DNA of 34,556 nucleotides from Scleroderma bovista (taxonomy: Eukaryota; Basidiomycota; Agaricomycetes; Boletales; Sclerodermataceae): the NCBI GenBank assembly GCA_037178675.1, contig JAYMGJ010000516.1, positions 1 to 34,556 of the forward strand, written 5' to 3'. The notes under the pieces were generated by a model, which did not search any database, was not told the DNA's origin, and saw only the letters and a list, made by a program, of their open reading frames with translations. Shown piece after piece: positions 19,968 through 32,411 of the stretch. How positions within the stretch are numbered: the stretch's first letter is position 1; the number at the start of each line of letters is the position of its first letter. A program made the position numbers and the translations under genes.

Positions 19968-20745
19968 ATGGACGAATCAACAGACGACGATAATGCATCT
20001 CAGATGACTGAAGATGACCCGCAAATACCTGCACCTGCACTTGTTCACTCTCACCCAGCAGTTCCACCGCCACCTCCCGGTGCACAGCTCCAAGCTGCTC
20101 CACGCGAAAGACCGAACTACAGACTGCGACATACACTCAGGGGACATGCCCAATCCGATGTATCTGCAGTCCTGACGACACCCTTCTCGCTTCGTGTGGT
20201 ACGTACTTCTGCTCTTCGTATGCTGGAGTTTCTTGTATGGGGAGTTGCTCACGTCTTGTGATATGCTTCGCAACACATGCAGCTGCAGACAATGTCATCA
20301 AAATATGATCGCCTTTTACAGGTGAGCTAATCCGCAACCTCAGTGGACACTCCAAGGGTCTCTCAAACATCTCATGGTCGAGCGATGGGACATACCTCGC
20401 TTCTGCATTGGACGATATGAGTATACGAATATGGAACGTCGAAACTGTACGTTCGTCTCTACTACCCGGGTATAGCCCATGGAAATGATCGGTGGGCCCT
20501 CAGGGCTTGACAACAAAATATCTACGGGGACATATAAGCTTCGTGTTCTACGTCAACTACAACACTATGTCGACCCCATTAGTCTCCGGTGGATGCGAAG
20601 GTGATGTGCGTATATAGAACATTGCGAAAGTTGCATTGTCACCCTGTCTTTCCTATGGATCGAGAATGCTCATGTAGTTACAGGGAAATACATTAAAACA
20701 CTCAATGCCCATCTCAACTACATATGTCACTGCTGTGCACGTGGA
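19968..20745 (+). pseudogene. WDR5/Swd3-like WD40 pseudogene, copy 1
   Basis: It starts MDESTDDDNASQMTED, then a Pro-rich linker and NYRLRHTLRGH, the opening of the first WD repeat of WDR5/Swd3, the WD40 scaffold of SET1/COMPASS histone H3K4 methyltransferases. Later pieces include ISWSSDGTYLASALDDMSIR, a blade-3 VSGGCEGDV and GKYIKTLNAH, separated by introns at the same sites as copy 2. Lesions: a 9-bp loss plus a small insertion near 20155-20172 shift the frame in blade 1, TGG has become TAG at 20615-20617 in blade 3, and similarity stops in blade 4 near 20745. The blade-2 tryptophan that is lost in copy 2 is intact here. It is not expected to make a propeller. Confidence 0.75.
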
Positions 20746-23700
20746 CAATGTGCACGCACTCCAAGTGTAGGAGGTACCGTTTTAGTACCTAGAAAATGGT
20801 CAGTCACATCACCAACACTATCCTGTACATGATATTCAGCCTAAACCTACTTGCACTGGAACTTGGGCGGGGCTGAAACTTCTCAGTGGGTTGAGGAGCC
20901 ATGGCGACCACAGAAAAGTGGCCTATGGAGTAGAGGTGTTAGGGTACAAGGTTGAGACCTGTGAGCGTTGCACGGATGACACGAGGTTTCAACGTCGCCC
21001 CACTCAACCATAAAAAAAACATGGGCGTTGGAGCCACAATGTTTTATTCTCGCCGTGCAATTAATTGTGCAAAACACTTACCCAATATCTGATAGCTATC
21101 AGAAACACAGCGGCTGGCGTTGGGAAAGGTCTATGGTATGCTTAAATTCTGTGACTATCTTCTAAGAGGCAGTCCATAGGAGACTGAGTTCCCTCGAGTA
21201 TGGCAATTGAGTTGGAATATACAAACTCACTGACGTTGGCCAGTCTGTCCATGATGGACGGTCTGTTTACCCCCGTCTACTTTGATGTTCTGCTCCTTGG
21301 GATCCTGGTATGGCTTGACGTGAATGTCATCGAACTGATCACTAGCATGATCACCCCAGTTACGCCAGATCATGCTAGTGGTTTGGCAATGGCACAACTC
21401 ACCCCTGAATGTACCATTACCAGTATCACCTTGAACCCAAACCACGATGTCCTATCGCTTTCAAAACAGGTCGATCCTTTCCCCCAGAAAACACACACTT
21501 CGTTCATGCTTATCCCACCACAAACACTCGTTCTCAATGGAGCAGTGACGATGGCCTCCTGTGTTTTCCGTGGAAAGAAGAACAGGCCTTCGGCAATATC
21601 CCCATGGAAGCGAGTTTCATGAAGGTTCCGCAAGATCGGTTGCGAGACTCTAGGGTTGAGACCAAAATATCCCGTGCGTTGATGTTCAGTTCTTTTCTTC
21701 AGCAGTTCGCGCACTGAGGCCACCGCTGATTACAGTCCTGCATCTATATATTTAGTTTTGGATGCACGTAATGCCTACCTGCCGACATGCATAGTATAAG
21801 CTTCGGACATAGCATCACAAGTCGTGTCGAATGTGCCACAATCTCGGTCTGACCCTACGCATCTACATTACTTGCGTCGCATTATTCTTGCAGGAACCGC
21901 CACCGTCGAACAGCCTGCGTACACTAGTCATGCCTATGGGGTGCCACGCTTGTGCATGAAGTACGTCTGCCTCTGCGCCTCCTCCGGCCCCCACAGCTGC
22001 GACTTGATCTGACCCCAGTATGTTTGGACTCCGTCTCATTTATGCGCACACTGGTTCTGACACTTAATATCCGATACCTAATATAGACAGGCAGCCAGCT
22101 CTCCCTTCCTGTATCCCCGGTCTGACCATTCACATGTCACTCCTCTTCGGCTTCTTGCCCTGTTTCCCTCCTGATCTCCTCCTGTCACACGCATCCATGA
22201 CCGCGCCTACATCCAAGAAACAGCCCATCTCATAGGTACACTCTCCTGCATGCTCCATCTTCGTTCTGCGTAGCATTAGTACAGCTGGAGTTTATCCTGT
22301 AAACTGGCGAGCTGGATGAAATCGTGCACAGCCTTAATCTGCCTGCGAGTGCGGGAAAAAGTATGTAGGTGAGTGATTGCAGAGCGGACCAGAAGGAAAA
22401 ATGGATGACGCCATTTGCGGGAGATTGGGATAGTGTTACGAGTTCTAGCCTTGTTCACCGCAGCCGGTGGTCTGGTCGAAGTCTGGTCTGCCCATGGCCC
22501 GAACACCCAAAGTTGTTGCACTCCTTCGTGGTCCTCATTTCCATCATGACCATGACTCGTTACCTGATCCCTACGCGCATCTCCCTCTGGACTTCCTCCA
22601 CCACGTTCCTTACATGGATTCATCATGATAATGTAAGAGGGTCATGTTGAGATTGGGGCAATGGATTGATTTTTCTGCTACTCTACTCAGGCTATATATC
22701 TATCAAGTCTTGCGACGTTGGGATGATTTACTTAATTATGAGTGTTCAGCGCGAGCAGAGGGGCAGCAAAAAGCCAAATTTAGGTGCTTTGCCTATTAAA
22801 TACCTTGATGAATGATACCAACAGCCAGCAACGTTCGTTCCAGTGATGGCTGAACAAAGCAGCACAAGTTATTAGTCTCCGCACGAGCACAGAAGAGCGA
22901 CGACGTAACCTGGAACAGCAGAAATGCGCACCTTGTGAGAAGTGGAAAGCAGGCTGCTCGACTACAGTACGTGCTGTCCCTTCCTGACTCCTGCACCACG
23001 GGTATATCATAATCATAATCATACCGCGAGCAGGTCCCAAAGTCGTATTCATGCTCAACCACCTCCGTCTGCCATGCTGCCCCATCCCACCCTCCAGCAT
23101 CATCTGTGCCCCGTGTGACCCCACCCGCTCCGGCGGATTTCATCCCGCAGGTGCAATAGTCCTCTGCCAAGGTCATTTCGGGAGCAAGAAACACATGGAA
23201 GATACACTTGCACATGTACGTTCATTGTAAGTTTAACGTAGATTGGCAGAATTTGCGGCATCATGCTTGTAGTGAGGTGCGTAGTTCGTGACATGCACGT
23301 GTGCGTGGACGTATACGTGTATACGGTGCTGATGAATACGTGGATAGATCCACGCGAACGGTCTTAGTGGGGAGTGCAGATACATGCATGAGCTGGGCCG
23401 GGGATACTGTCGTTCTCGAAGCAGCATCAGGTACAGTGTCGGCACATCACTCTGGTAGCAATTAATGTATGCTCTGCTCCCTTGCCCACAGGCATGTATT
23501 CACCGCCGTGCGATCCTCTCTGCTTGTGCAAATTCAGCATGTCCAGACGCTGCATCAGCCAAATGTGCTCTCAACAAAATCTGGGAGAGTTGCTTCAGCG
23601 ACACAAGGCCGTTTGATGAGGTGCATGTGTCTCCCTGTCGGAACGTGCGTTTGCTAGATCTGAGTATTAACCCACTGATTACCTCGGAACTCGGGATCAG

Positions 23701-23916
23701 TAGCAATTTTGCCATGGGAAACGTGACAGTTAACATCCTCCCTTATTAGTGTTTTATTTATTCGTACCTCAGTTGCCACTCCACAGTAGTACAGTTCATT
23801 ATCTCATAATGCATTGAGTCGCGCTGCATAAATATCATACTGCATCAATACTGCATGGAAATTTTCGTCAGCCCGAGTTGGGGTGGGCTCGGGCGCCAGG
23901 GATTTGGGTAAAGTGG
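20746..23916. other. Unique region between B duplications, no gene supported
   Basis: About 3.2 kb of mixed composition. Overlapping ORFs on both strands at 21200-21723 (up to 140 and 117 codons), 22276-22650, 22780-23215 (139 codons, minus) and 23465-23749 show no family resemblance to me and no convincing exon chain. Structures seen are the 13-base inverted repeat at 21340-21380, a caattaattg palindrome near 21057, a cgtatac-gt-gtatacg palindrome at 23310-23325 in an alternating purine/pyrimidine run, and a pyrimidine-rich 22080-22200. Confidence 0.4.
21340..21380. repeat. Perfect 13-base inverted repeat, 15-base loop
   Basis: cactagcatgatc (21340-21352) and gatcatgctagtg (21368-21380) are exact reverse complements. 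It could be a hairpin or a protein-binding dyad; nothing nearby explains it. Confidence 0.85.
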
Positions 23917-24086
23917 TAGAATCAGAGAACAGCTTGGGCACGACGTGGTGATATTAGCAAATTCTTCTGACGAACTATGTGTAAGCACTATGTCACCCTT
24001 GAACGCTGAACACACCGAGTCGCTCGAGTGAAATTGCCCTCGTATTAATTATTCAGAGCTAACAACAGAAAATGAAATGTAGAGAC

Positions 24087-25677
24087 TTATTCCGAATCTA
24101 TAGGCAACGCCGTATCTTCTTCAAAAAGGGCCCAATCATTACTCGAAAACTTTGCTGTATTGTGAGGTGGATACTTCCCGTTGCGTCTGGCCCAGTATGG
24201 TTGCCACCTGTGCCAGCTGTCCCGTGGAGGGGCCGATCGTGGTTTCTCTTTGGCGTAGGCGACGAGTACTTGATCGCCCTCATTCAGTATACTTGATTCC
24301 CACCCTCCCTCAGAGGCTGCGGCATCGCAACACTTCATCGTCCAGTCGTTGATCCCTTCTACCCATGCTGTATCCTCGGAAGGGCACCAGCCATCGGCGT
24401 CGACGGCAGTGTCGAGAGAGCCTGAGCTAGAAGTGGATGCGACATCGTGAAGCTGTCGTCCTACATTGGACTTCTTTGAAGGGGTGGATTGGAGTTCGTT
24501 GTTGTCGGCATCGCTCTCCTTCTCTTCACTCACCCCCTCTTCACTCTTCTCCTCCGGCCCATCTTGTCCCTCCTGTGCATGGTCTTGGTCTTGGTCATCG
24601 TTGTCTGTGTCATCGGAGGGACCAGAGCGAGGACGGGAGCGAGCGACGAAGCCATCCGGTAATACTAACTTAGTCCAATGGTTGTACAGTTTCACGACTG
24701 TGGCGATCCTTGAATACGCTTCGTTGAGATTCTCGTGAGATGCAATTTGTTGGAGAACCGGTAGTAACATAATTTGATCGGGTAATCTGGCAAGCTTTCG
24801 TGCAGCGTTAAAGACGATGTATTGTGGCTGGACGTGGCTCGAGAGGAGGCCGAGCGTGGCAAAAGGGTAGTAATGGGTGGAGTGGTCTGCAAGGTTGTTT
24901 GAATCATTGAAGCGACAGATGGGTGCCTTTAACTCGGGCATAGGCAGAAGATGGTACTTGAAGATGGTCTCAGGTTTGAATAACTATGAGAAATACGTCA
25001 ATAGGCGAACGTGGACGCCACGTAACCCGGTGCAAAGGACATACCTTCTTCACGTTAGTTTGAGAACGACCCGCAAGGGCATTTGTTATCGTAGCTTCTT
25101 CGAGCATTTTCAAGTCCGAAAGCTCCGGTATGAGCATGAACATCTTTTTATCGAAAAGGAAGTGCCAATCTGATCTCACTAGTATTGAATGAGAGTGGGG
25201 ATAGAACACAAGTTGGTTACTTTCTAGTGTTACTCACGATGAATCAGGTTGCGAGTCGAATCGAGGTTGAGGTACGTGGGTAGACCCCATGCATACTCCA
25301 ATTTCGTGAGCTAAAAACAGATCAGGACAGGACGTGACAGCGTGAAAGTGGCTCACCTCGGAAGGCCGCGTCGAACTGGGTATCAAGTGGCATACGTTGA
25401 CCGCATCAGGCAAGTTTGTGAGTAAACATAGACCCTTATGCGGGTCAGCTTTGGATGCCCTGTCCCTCTGTTTTGTGTCTACTGAACACCCCCACTTCTT
25501 GCGTTTTTCTGGTGTCGCATTGTTCTTGGAGGGACGCTGCTCATTGCGCTCCGCATTTGGATCGTAACTTGGGGACTCCTCGGAAGAGCGGGAGTGTTCC
25601 TGAATGGATGGAAGAGTCGTCGTCTTGGCTTTTCGGCTTGGATTCCTGCGGGGACCAGGTGGGGATGGCGTTGACAT
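24087..25677 (-). CDS. HNH_2-type endonuclease-like protein, copy 2, 474 aa
   Basis: Reverse-strand exons: 25677-25357, 25310-25238, 25178-25045, 24983-24087. Introns are 46, 59 and 61 nt, identical in length and place to copy 1, and the joined frame is 475 codons. The start is ATG 25677 (MSTPSPPGPRRN); an upstream GTG in frame is not a plausible start. The core is C84, CHLIPSST (H97), LNLDSTRNLIH (N128), LRSDWHFLFDK (H137). A helical region follows (PELKAPICRFNDSNNLADHS), then a long Asp/Glu-rich segment at about residues 280-340, and a conserved Trp-rich C-terminus. The pattern agrees with HNH_2-like nucleases abundant in mushroom genomes; whether it cuts DNA is not shown. No nuclear signal is obvious beyond the basic PEKRKKW at residues 56-62. 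The divergent neighbour is a WD40 relic. Confidence 0.8.
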
Positions 25678-26043
25678 TGTCAGCGATAGGATTGGGGTAT
25701 CGATTGGGAGATCACTGATCACTGACAATTTAGACCTCACCTTGGCTCCTCTTCCATCTCCGAGTCGTTTTTCAACTCCGAGTGATTGTCAGCGTCCACT
25801 TGAATCATGTCGTCTTGGTGCCAGTTCAAAACGCGCGACGCCATCACATGACATGTCCACCTACACTTATGTAATCAGCTTTCTTTCAGTTGTATCCCTT
25901 TCTTGGCTGTTTCTTCGTCCCTCTGCGGGCTGACGAGGTATCTACATTTGTTTCCCATCCTCGTACTTGCAATCACTCAGGATTTACAGCACCCATAGTA
26001 TTTTGCTAATTCAGTATTACCCTTCCACATTAATCCACGAGGC
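25678..26043. promoter_or_regulatory. Divergent promoter region between HNH copy 2 and WD40 relic 2
   Basis: A 366-bp spacer homologous to 19594-19967 with small indels (for example, extra cttgaatcatgtcgtcttgg near 25800). Conservation together with intact HNH frames suggests it still serves the HNH gene. Confidence 0.4.
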
Positions 26044-27280
<1,237 letters not shown>

Positions 27281-27282
27281 AA

Positions 27283-29032
27283 CAAATCCCCCCCGCATTT
27301 TTGTACTGCAGCGCGACAATGTGAGCGATGGCAAATTTACCCCTGCCGGCCTGGCTGTGAAGCCAGAAGATCCACAGCACACGAATGTCAGGATCGTTGA
27401 TCCAATCAACAATTTCTTTCAGAATTTCCACCCTCATTCTATCCATGCATTTCTTCCTTCCTTGTATCAAGTCCTGCGCCATCTGCATACGCCATACCAT
27501 CTAGACTCAGACCCTCGAGAATATCAAGCACACGATGTACTGTAGGGGAAGGTGCGGGTTCGGGTGTTCGTGAGGACAAGGGGAGAGAGAGAAGAGACGA
27601 GAGACGAGAAAGGCTTAGACTTGGTACTTGGACGGCGAATGCTGTAGATACGACGATAAACTTGACTTGCTTAGACTTGAGGGTTCGGACGTGAGATATG
27701 GAACTGGGGGGAATCGGATTTCTACAGCTCGAAGCTGCTACAGGCGCTATAAGTACAGTACTGACGTCAAAGCGCCTCGGAGTGGCTCGACGTCCAAGCA
27801 ACAATGTATCTAAAGTACAAGGAAAGTGTCAAAGCTACAATACAAGGGGCGGCAAAGCACTGAGAGGGCCGTGCCTAAGGACATAGGGCGCGGGATGCCC
27901 TTTGTGGGTCTTGCCGGTCGCAGGACGATCGATACCAGTTACCCGGTACCGATCATAACTCACCCCGAGGTCCGCGGTAGGCGTCCTCACCAACGCCCGG
28001 GCCCTCTCGAGTGCTTCGTAGATCGAAAATATGTCGTAGTTGCGTAGCTAAATCAAGTTAATTCCTTACAGTACGTTGACGTGCGTGTCGCGTACGGCGC
28101 GATCGCGGAATTTTTGCATCAATTCATCCAGCGCCTTGTTGTATCCGTCGACGACAGACTGTGTTTCGGAAAGAATGTTCTTTGTGGCTCGTTTCACTGC
28201 GATGATACCTAGTTAGAAAGGGCGTGATGAAAGTATTCAAAAGTATTTCTCGGTTTTGGAATGGTTTGCGATAAATTGGGCGTAACTACTGACCATATAT
28301 GTCCATGGCCTCGGTATCCTCTTCAAGAAGTAACTCATAGACACCTTGAATCTTTGAATGTAGGCCAGAGACCGAGTGGTCTAGTTTCGCTTGCTCAATG
28401 ACCACCTGACAGTGTTGTGAGATGCATGTCTCAGCCAACCAGAAGGGCACACCTGAGCAGCACCGGTGAGAAGCCCCAGTGCCATCTGGGTGCAAGGGTG
28501 GACCTGTGGATAAATATCAGCCTGCTTGTCACTCCAAGGAAAATGCGATGTAGTACATTAGCAATGGTACTGACTACAGTGTTGAAAGCCTTGAGTGGGT
28601 CGAAGCACGTCGAGTTGATGGTGTCTATTTGAGAGACGGTGGTGTTGATCCCACCGATAAGGTCGACGGCGTTTTGCATAGCACGAGAGGTAGATACAAC
28701 TGCACCGAGCTCCTTTTTTGCAGCATCAATCTTGTCACGCACAGTCATAGAAGCGACTGCCCGGTCCACTGTCCTTGTCAGCGTGGGCGGCCATTTAGAC
28801 GAGCGGGTCAGCAATTCCACGGCCTTGGATCCGCTTGAATAAATGCACTCACGCTCATAGATGTACTCTCGATCGTTTGGTTGGAACAACTACACGGGAA
28901 TAAATCCTTAAATCTCTCCAGTTTTCCCGTGGCGATGACATTGTCAGTGGATCTCGCAGATGTGACTTGAATGGGTTTAGTTTTCCAAGGTTTCAGCTTA
29001 GAGCGACGAGTATTGGGCTGATTGTTGGCCAT
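27283..29032 (-). pseudogene. NACHT/STAND NLR pseudogene
   Basis: Reverse strand. It starts at ATG 29032 (MANNQPNTRRSK) with a 60-codon first exon to 28853. Further exons 28773-28557, 28503-28453, 28405-28294 and 28208-28075 join in frame and give a helical N-terminal domain (INTTVSQIDTINSTCFDPLK, MALGLLTGAAQ, AKLDHSVSGLHSKIQGVYE, FRDRAVRD) typical of mushroom NLRs. After about 500 bp without similarity, ILEGLSLDGMAYADGAGLDT (about 27510-27460) shifts by one base into RVEILKEIVDWINDPD and a P-loop SQAGRGKFAIAH, where the usual GKS serine is Phe. The remaining NACHT and repeat domains are gone. Known role: fungal NLRs are intracellular sensors, some linked to non-self recognition. This copy is dead by frameshift and truncation. 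The exon 1/2 phase is also inconsistent. Confidence 0.75.
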
Positions 29033-30054
29033 GTGTGACTCGGCGATGGCAGGAGGAATACAGGTTTGTTGAAATCTTGCACTTGCAGGTCGAAGGCACC
29101 AACGATGGGAGAGAAGGCTTTGCATAGGTCTGCACCACGTCACGAAGGCCTAGTATGACGTGCTTTACACGCTGCTTAGTCGGGTGTAGTCGCCGTAATC
29201 GTGCTCTCGGTTTCCTCTGTACCTTTGTTTTTCCCTCGTGTATCCCGTAGCATGGGGGTGCTTGCCGTGGTCGCGTGTTTGCTCGTTCTCGCTTCGCGCT
29301 CTAGGCTTCACGTTCGTTGCGTCGCCCTGCACGAATCGCAGACCTTAAGTTTGTCCCGCGTCTTCGCGTCTCGTTCCTGGTCGACAGCGTCAGCTGTCCT
29401 CGCGTTCGTCATGTCTTTTTCTCGCGTTGTGTCGCTCTTGGTTTGCAGCGTTTACACCTGTAGCGTCGTGGGGGTGTCCGTCATTTGTGGAGTTTCTTCG
29501 TTGTCTAGTTTTCGTCGCGTGGATTTTGTCGGGCCATCAGTTGTTTCGCAACAGTCACCCATCACATGTCGTTCGCAGTGTTCTTGCACTGTCCTCTGGT
29601 CGCGTCGTTCTTGGAGTCTTCACATTGCACGTTTAGTGGCCTCACCTTCTGCTCTCCTCGTTTGTCGTGCCTTTTGTTGGGTCAAGGGAGCGACTCGAAC
29701 ACACAGTCGGCCGCTGTGCTTCGCGTCCTTTGTCTATGCATCTCTTCGGTCTTACTCTTCTCGTTGTGTTGTTGCACGTGCCCCGTTGAGGGGGCATGTT
29801 GGAAGACGTTGGAAGACAACAGTCGCGTGCTTGTTTCCCCTACATTAGTGTTTCGTTTATGACAGTCGTTGATTCTCAACACTGAGGTACGCTGTTCGTT
29901 GTTCGTTGTTTCTGGCCCCAGGCTGATGGGTTTGTGCCAGACTGTTGTTAGCCAACACAGGTCAGGCCAGCCATATTCTATCACCAATGAGGCATTTAGT
30001 CTGCTGCTAGCCTGCTCATGGACACATACCAATTACCCCCTTGTGTAACACACC
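29033..30054. other. CG/T-rich spacer, possible LTR remnant at its end
   Basis: 29200-29800 is built of tcgcgtc/tcgttc-like words and is open over 215 codons on the plus strand (29201-29848), with no recognisable protein. ttgaggggg-ca-tgttgg at 29786-29802 resembles a polypurine tract followed by an LTR start, and a matching taaca end occurs at about 30046. If real, it is a lone LTR of about 250 bp. Confidence 0.3.
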
Positions 30055-30495
30055 CCAATAGCAGTGCAGACAGAATAAGGAGTGAGCTGTGGGGAGATTT
30101 GCTGTCAAGTTGCTGTACTGCACCATCTCCGGTGTATGCCGAGGGAATTACGTCCCGGATTAATCACGAACAGGATACATCAATGACCTCACAAATGCCA
30201 ACCCGGTGAGTTCTTGTATTTCGAGTCACGGTGAAGCTTGGACCTGTAATATTGTTCGTGCTCAGGAAGTTGCTTTCAGGAAATCTGCCACGGCGGTACT
30301 CCACTTACCTCCAAACCTGTTGTTCCTAAGTCCATGGGACTGTAGTCTGTGGGTGCGAGCAGAGACTAAGGAAATCAAACAATCTGCTTGAAGGAGTCCC
30401 GACTCCCAGCGGCCAGTTATTGTTCTTCACGTGATTGCATGCAGAGCCCATCATTTCCTTGTTTTTTACTTTGTAACTAACCGAACGTGTCGCTA
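30055..30495 (+). repeat. Duplication C, copy 1
   Basis: It matches 32576-33105 from tagcagtgcagac to cgaacgtgtcgctac, same orientation, with copy 2 carrying about 90 bp more. Landmarks are gtatgccgaggga, ctcacaaatgccaacc-ggtgagttcttgtatttcgag and ccatcatttccttgtttttt. The atgccaacc-ggtgagt and cag-gaaatctgcc pair could be old splice sites. Confidence 0.8.
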
Positions 30496-30759
30496 CCTCA
30501 AGACGAAACGGAGCAACAGCTATTGTGCCCGCACCACAACCCTATCTCCACTGCGCTACGCAACGTTCGAGGCTGCTGGCCAAGTCCCTAGTTCATCAGG
30601 CAAATCAAGTTATGGGACACCGCCCAGATCCGCTCTACCGACGTCCCAGTTACCGCTCGTCAGAACACCGTAGTAAGCCCACAGTCGTCCGCACTGCATG
30701 TGAATGATATTGCTGACTGTGATCACGTTGCAGTTGCCCACCATGGACATGGAATATGT

Positions 30760-31380
30760 ATGCCCTCGATAGCGCAGTCTGCGTCATTCGGACAATCTTC
30801 TCGAACCAACTCCAGCTCATCTCTTCTTCCGGGAATGGCTCGACCTGGTTCATATGCCGGCAGCTCTCACCAGCACCAAGTACGGTACGAGAGGCGGCCA
30901 TCCCTGCGTCAAAATCCTGCTTGGCAAGACAGCTTCTCGTCCGCTCAGCCCGCTACAGACCCACCCACACCAGCCTCTTCTCGGCTTATCCTGCCCTCCG
31001 ACAAGTTTCCGTGGCCCGTCGTAGTGGGCCCGTCGTCGTCAAGTTCAGGATATAGCAGTGGCCACGGTGGCTCGCTTGGACATTCCAGATCTCTGTCGTC
31101 GTTGAACATCAGTAATCTCGATCTAGTGTTGTATGCGCTCCACGCGACACTTCTCGTTCGCGTGACTCCTCAGGAATGGGAGGCGCTGGGACATGGAAGC
31201 CGGGCACAGCGTAAGGTCACCCGTGATTACGAAAAGAGGTGCACGAAAATGGGAGGTGGGTTGGAAGGCGGTGTGCGGCGCTTGGATTGGCTACATGGGA
31301 AAACGAGGCTTGTTGGAATCGAAGTGGAAAAACATGGGAATGGCGCAAACACGGGAAAGCTCGTCTTTGGGAAGCCATGA
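30760..31380 (+). pseudogene. DUF6699-type gene, copy 2, domain partly deleted
   Basis: From ATG 30760 (MPSIAQSASFGQSSRTNSSS) the frame stays open for 206 codons. It ends in the same domain pieces as copy 1: FPWPVVVG, a shorter Ser/Gly loop, LYALHATLLVRVTPQEWEAL, GVRRLDWLHGKTRLVGIEVE. Compared with copy 1, 257 bp are missing at about 30943, joined at a shared cgc. This removes the intron and the first third of the domain (the SLHMHPLF segment). A Ser/Pro-rich coding-like stretch at about 30525-30672, followed by a possible 61-nt intron (30673-30733), may be the original first exon. The frame survives by chance of the join, so a shortened protein is conceivable, but the fold is probably lost. 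Confidence 0.6.
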
Positions 31381-32411
31381 AGGGTCTTCTCGTTGCCGTT
31401 TACAAATTACGACTCACGCACGCAGTTGACGACTTTAACTGGGACGTCCCACATACACACTCATTCACTACTCACTAAACACTCCCGAAACACAAAACGG
31501 CTGTATTCGATGCATATGGATCGTCGATATGGCATTTACGGGTGACGATATCTGGACTGGACTTTGACCATTTGTATGTATTTAGCCTGGGATTTGTGTT
31601 GTCTGGTCATTCATGTCATCGTTTTATCTGTAATATTAATCGTGGATTTTTCAAGGACTACATACTGCTGATGGAATTGACGTAGTGATGAATCTTTGAT
31701 CAGAGTCGTGGTCGGAGGCGAGCGTTGGGTTCGCTGAGTCGAAGCTGAGTGAGATCGGAAGCGCCTCGCACTCCTGACTTTACCCTAGTTACCTCAAGCA
31801 TCCACGGAACACCGCGGTGCGGACAAATAATGACGATGTCAGTATGGCGTTTCCACCGACCCACGACTCGCATAACCAAGGTTGTCTTCCATGTCCTGAA
31901 GAAGTATCACACGCTGCATTTACACATGTCCAGCCTCGCTATCGATTCGATGAACATCAAATCCTGCGTCCAAGAACTCAATATTGCACCAACAGTCTAA
32001 GCTGCGATATCTCTTCCCTCTCGAAAAACCGCTACCTGAGGCGTCGGAGACTGCGCAATCGGCAGTGTCGGGCGATTCTCGTTACTGAATGATCCGTGAA
32101 ACGAACTTCTTCATCGGTGTTTATCAAGTAGCAAGTCAGTTCTAACAGAGAAAGCACTGCGGCCGATTTCCGTGATCCGCGCGTCCCTTTGGCAAATAAT
32201 TAAGCTGCCAGGTGGGGTGGTAGCCGTCGAAATGCATGCAAGGTGGCATCACAATGACCGAAGAGAGATAGAATTTGGTTTATTTTACCGCGGAGAAAAG
32301 ATGGGCACAGCAGAGTTCGAATCTATCCCTGGGTACTTGCAAGCGTTACTACTTTCGTTCTGCCATAATCGCAATGTACCTGGCTACCTTTGCCTGATTG
32401 GCAACTTTCGA
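30879..32411 (+). repeat. Segmental duplication A, copy 2
   Basis: It is the partner of 15663-17611, shorter because of the 257-bp and about 117-bp differences and several small indels. It lies between the two copies of duplication C. Confidence 0.85.

Larger units (their letters stand above)
17865..20745. repeat. Segmental duplication B, copy 1 (HNH nuclease + WD40 relic)
   Basis: It matches 23917-26825 in the same orientation, starting at tagaatcagagaacag and ending within the fourth WD repeat of the WD40 relic (actaca..cactgc). Gene order, strands, intron positions and the divergent spacer are all conserved. Confidence 0.9.

Noticed and set aside
22780..23215. 139-codon minus ORF with Cys and a YDYDYD stretch
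   Set aside because: The tract comes from a short catnat-type simple repeat; I see no family, splice chain or conserved partner, so it is left unannotated.
25678..25740. GTG-started extension of HNH copy 2
   Set aside because: There is no ATG and copy 1 does not share the extension; the ATG at 25677 matches copy 1's start.
29201..29848. 215-codon plus-strand ORF
   Set aside because: It is built from low-complexity tcgcgt/tcgttc words, giving an Arg/Ser/Val-rich product with no domain; the opposite and overlapping frames are also open.
30756..31055. Overlapping plus ORF MYALDSAVCVIRTIF..
   Set aside because: It is an out-of-frame shadow of the DUF6699 copy 2 reading frame, with no conservation in copy 1.
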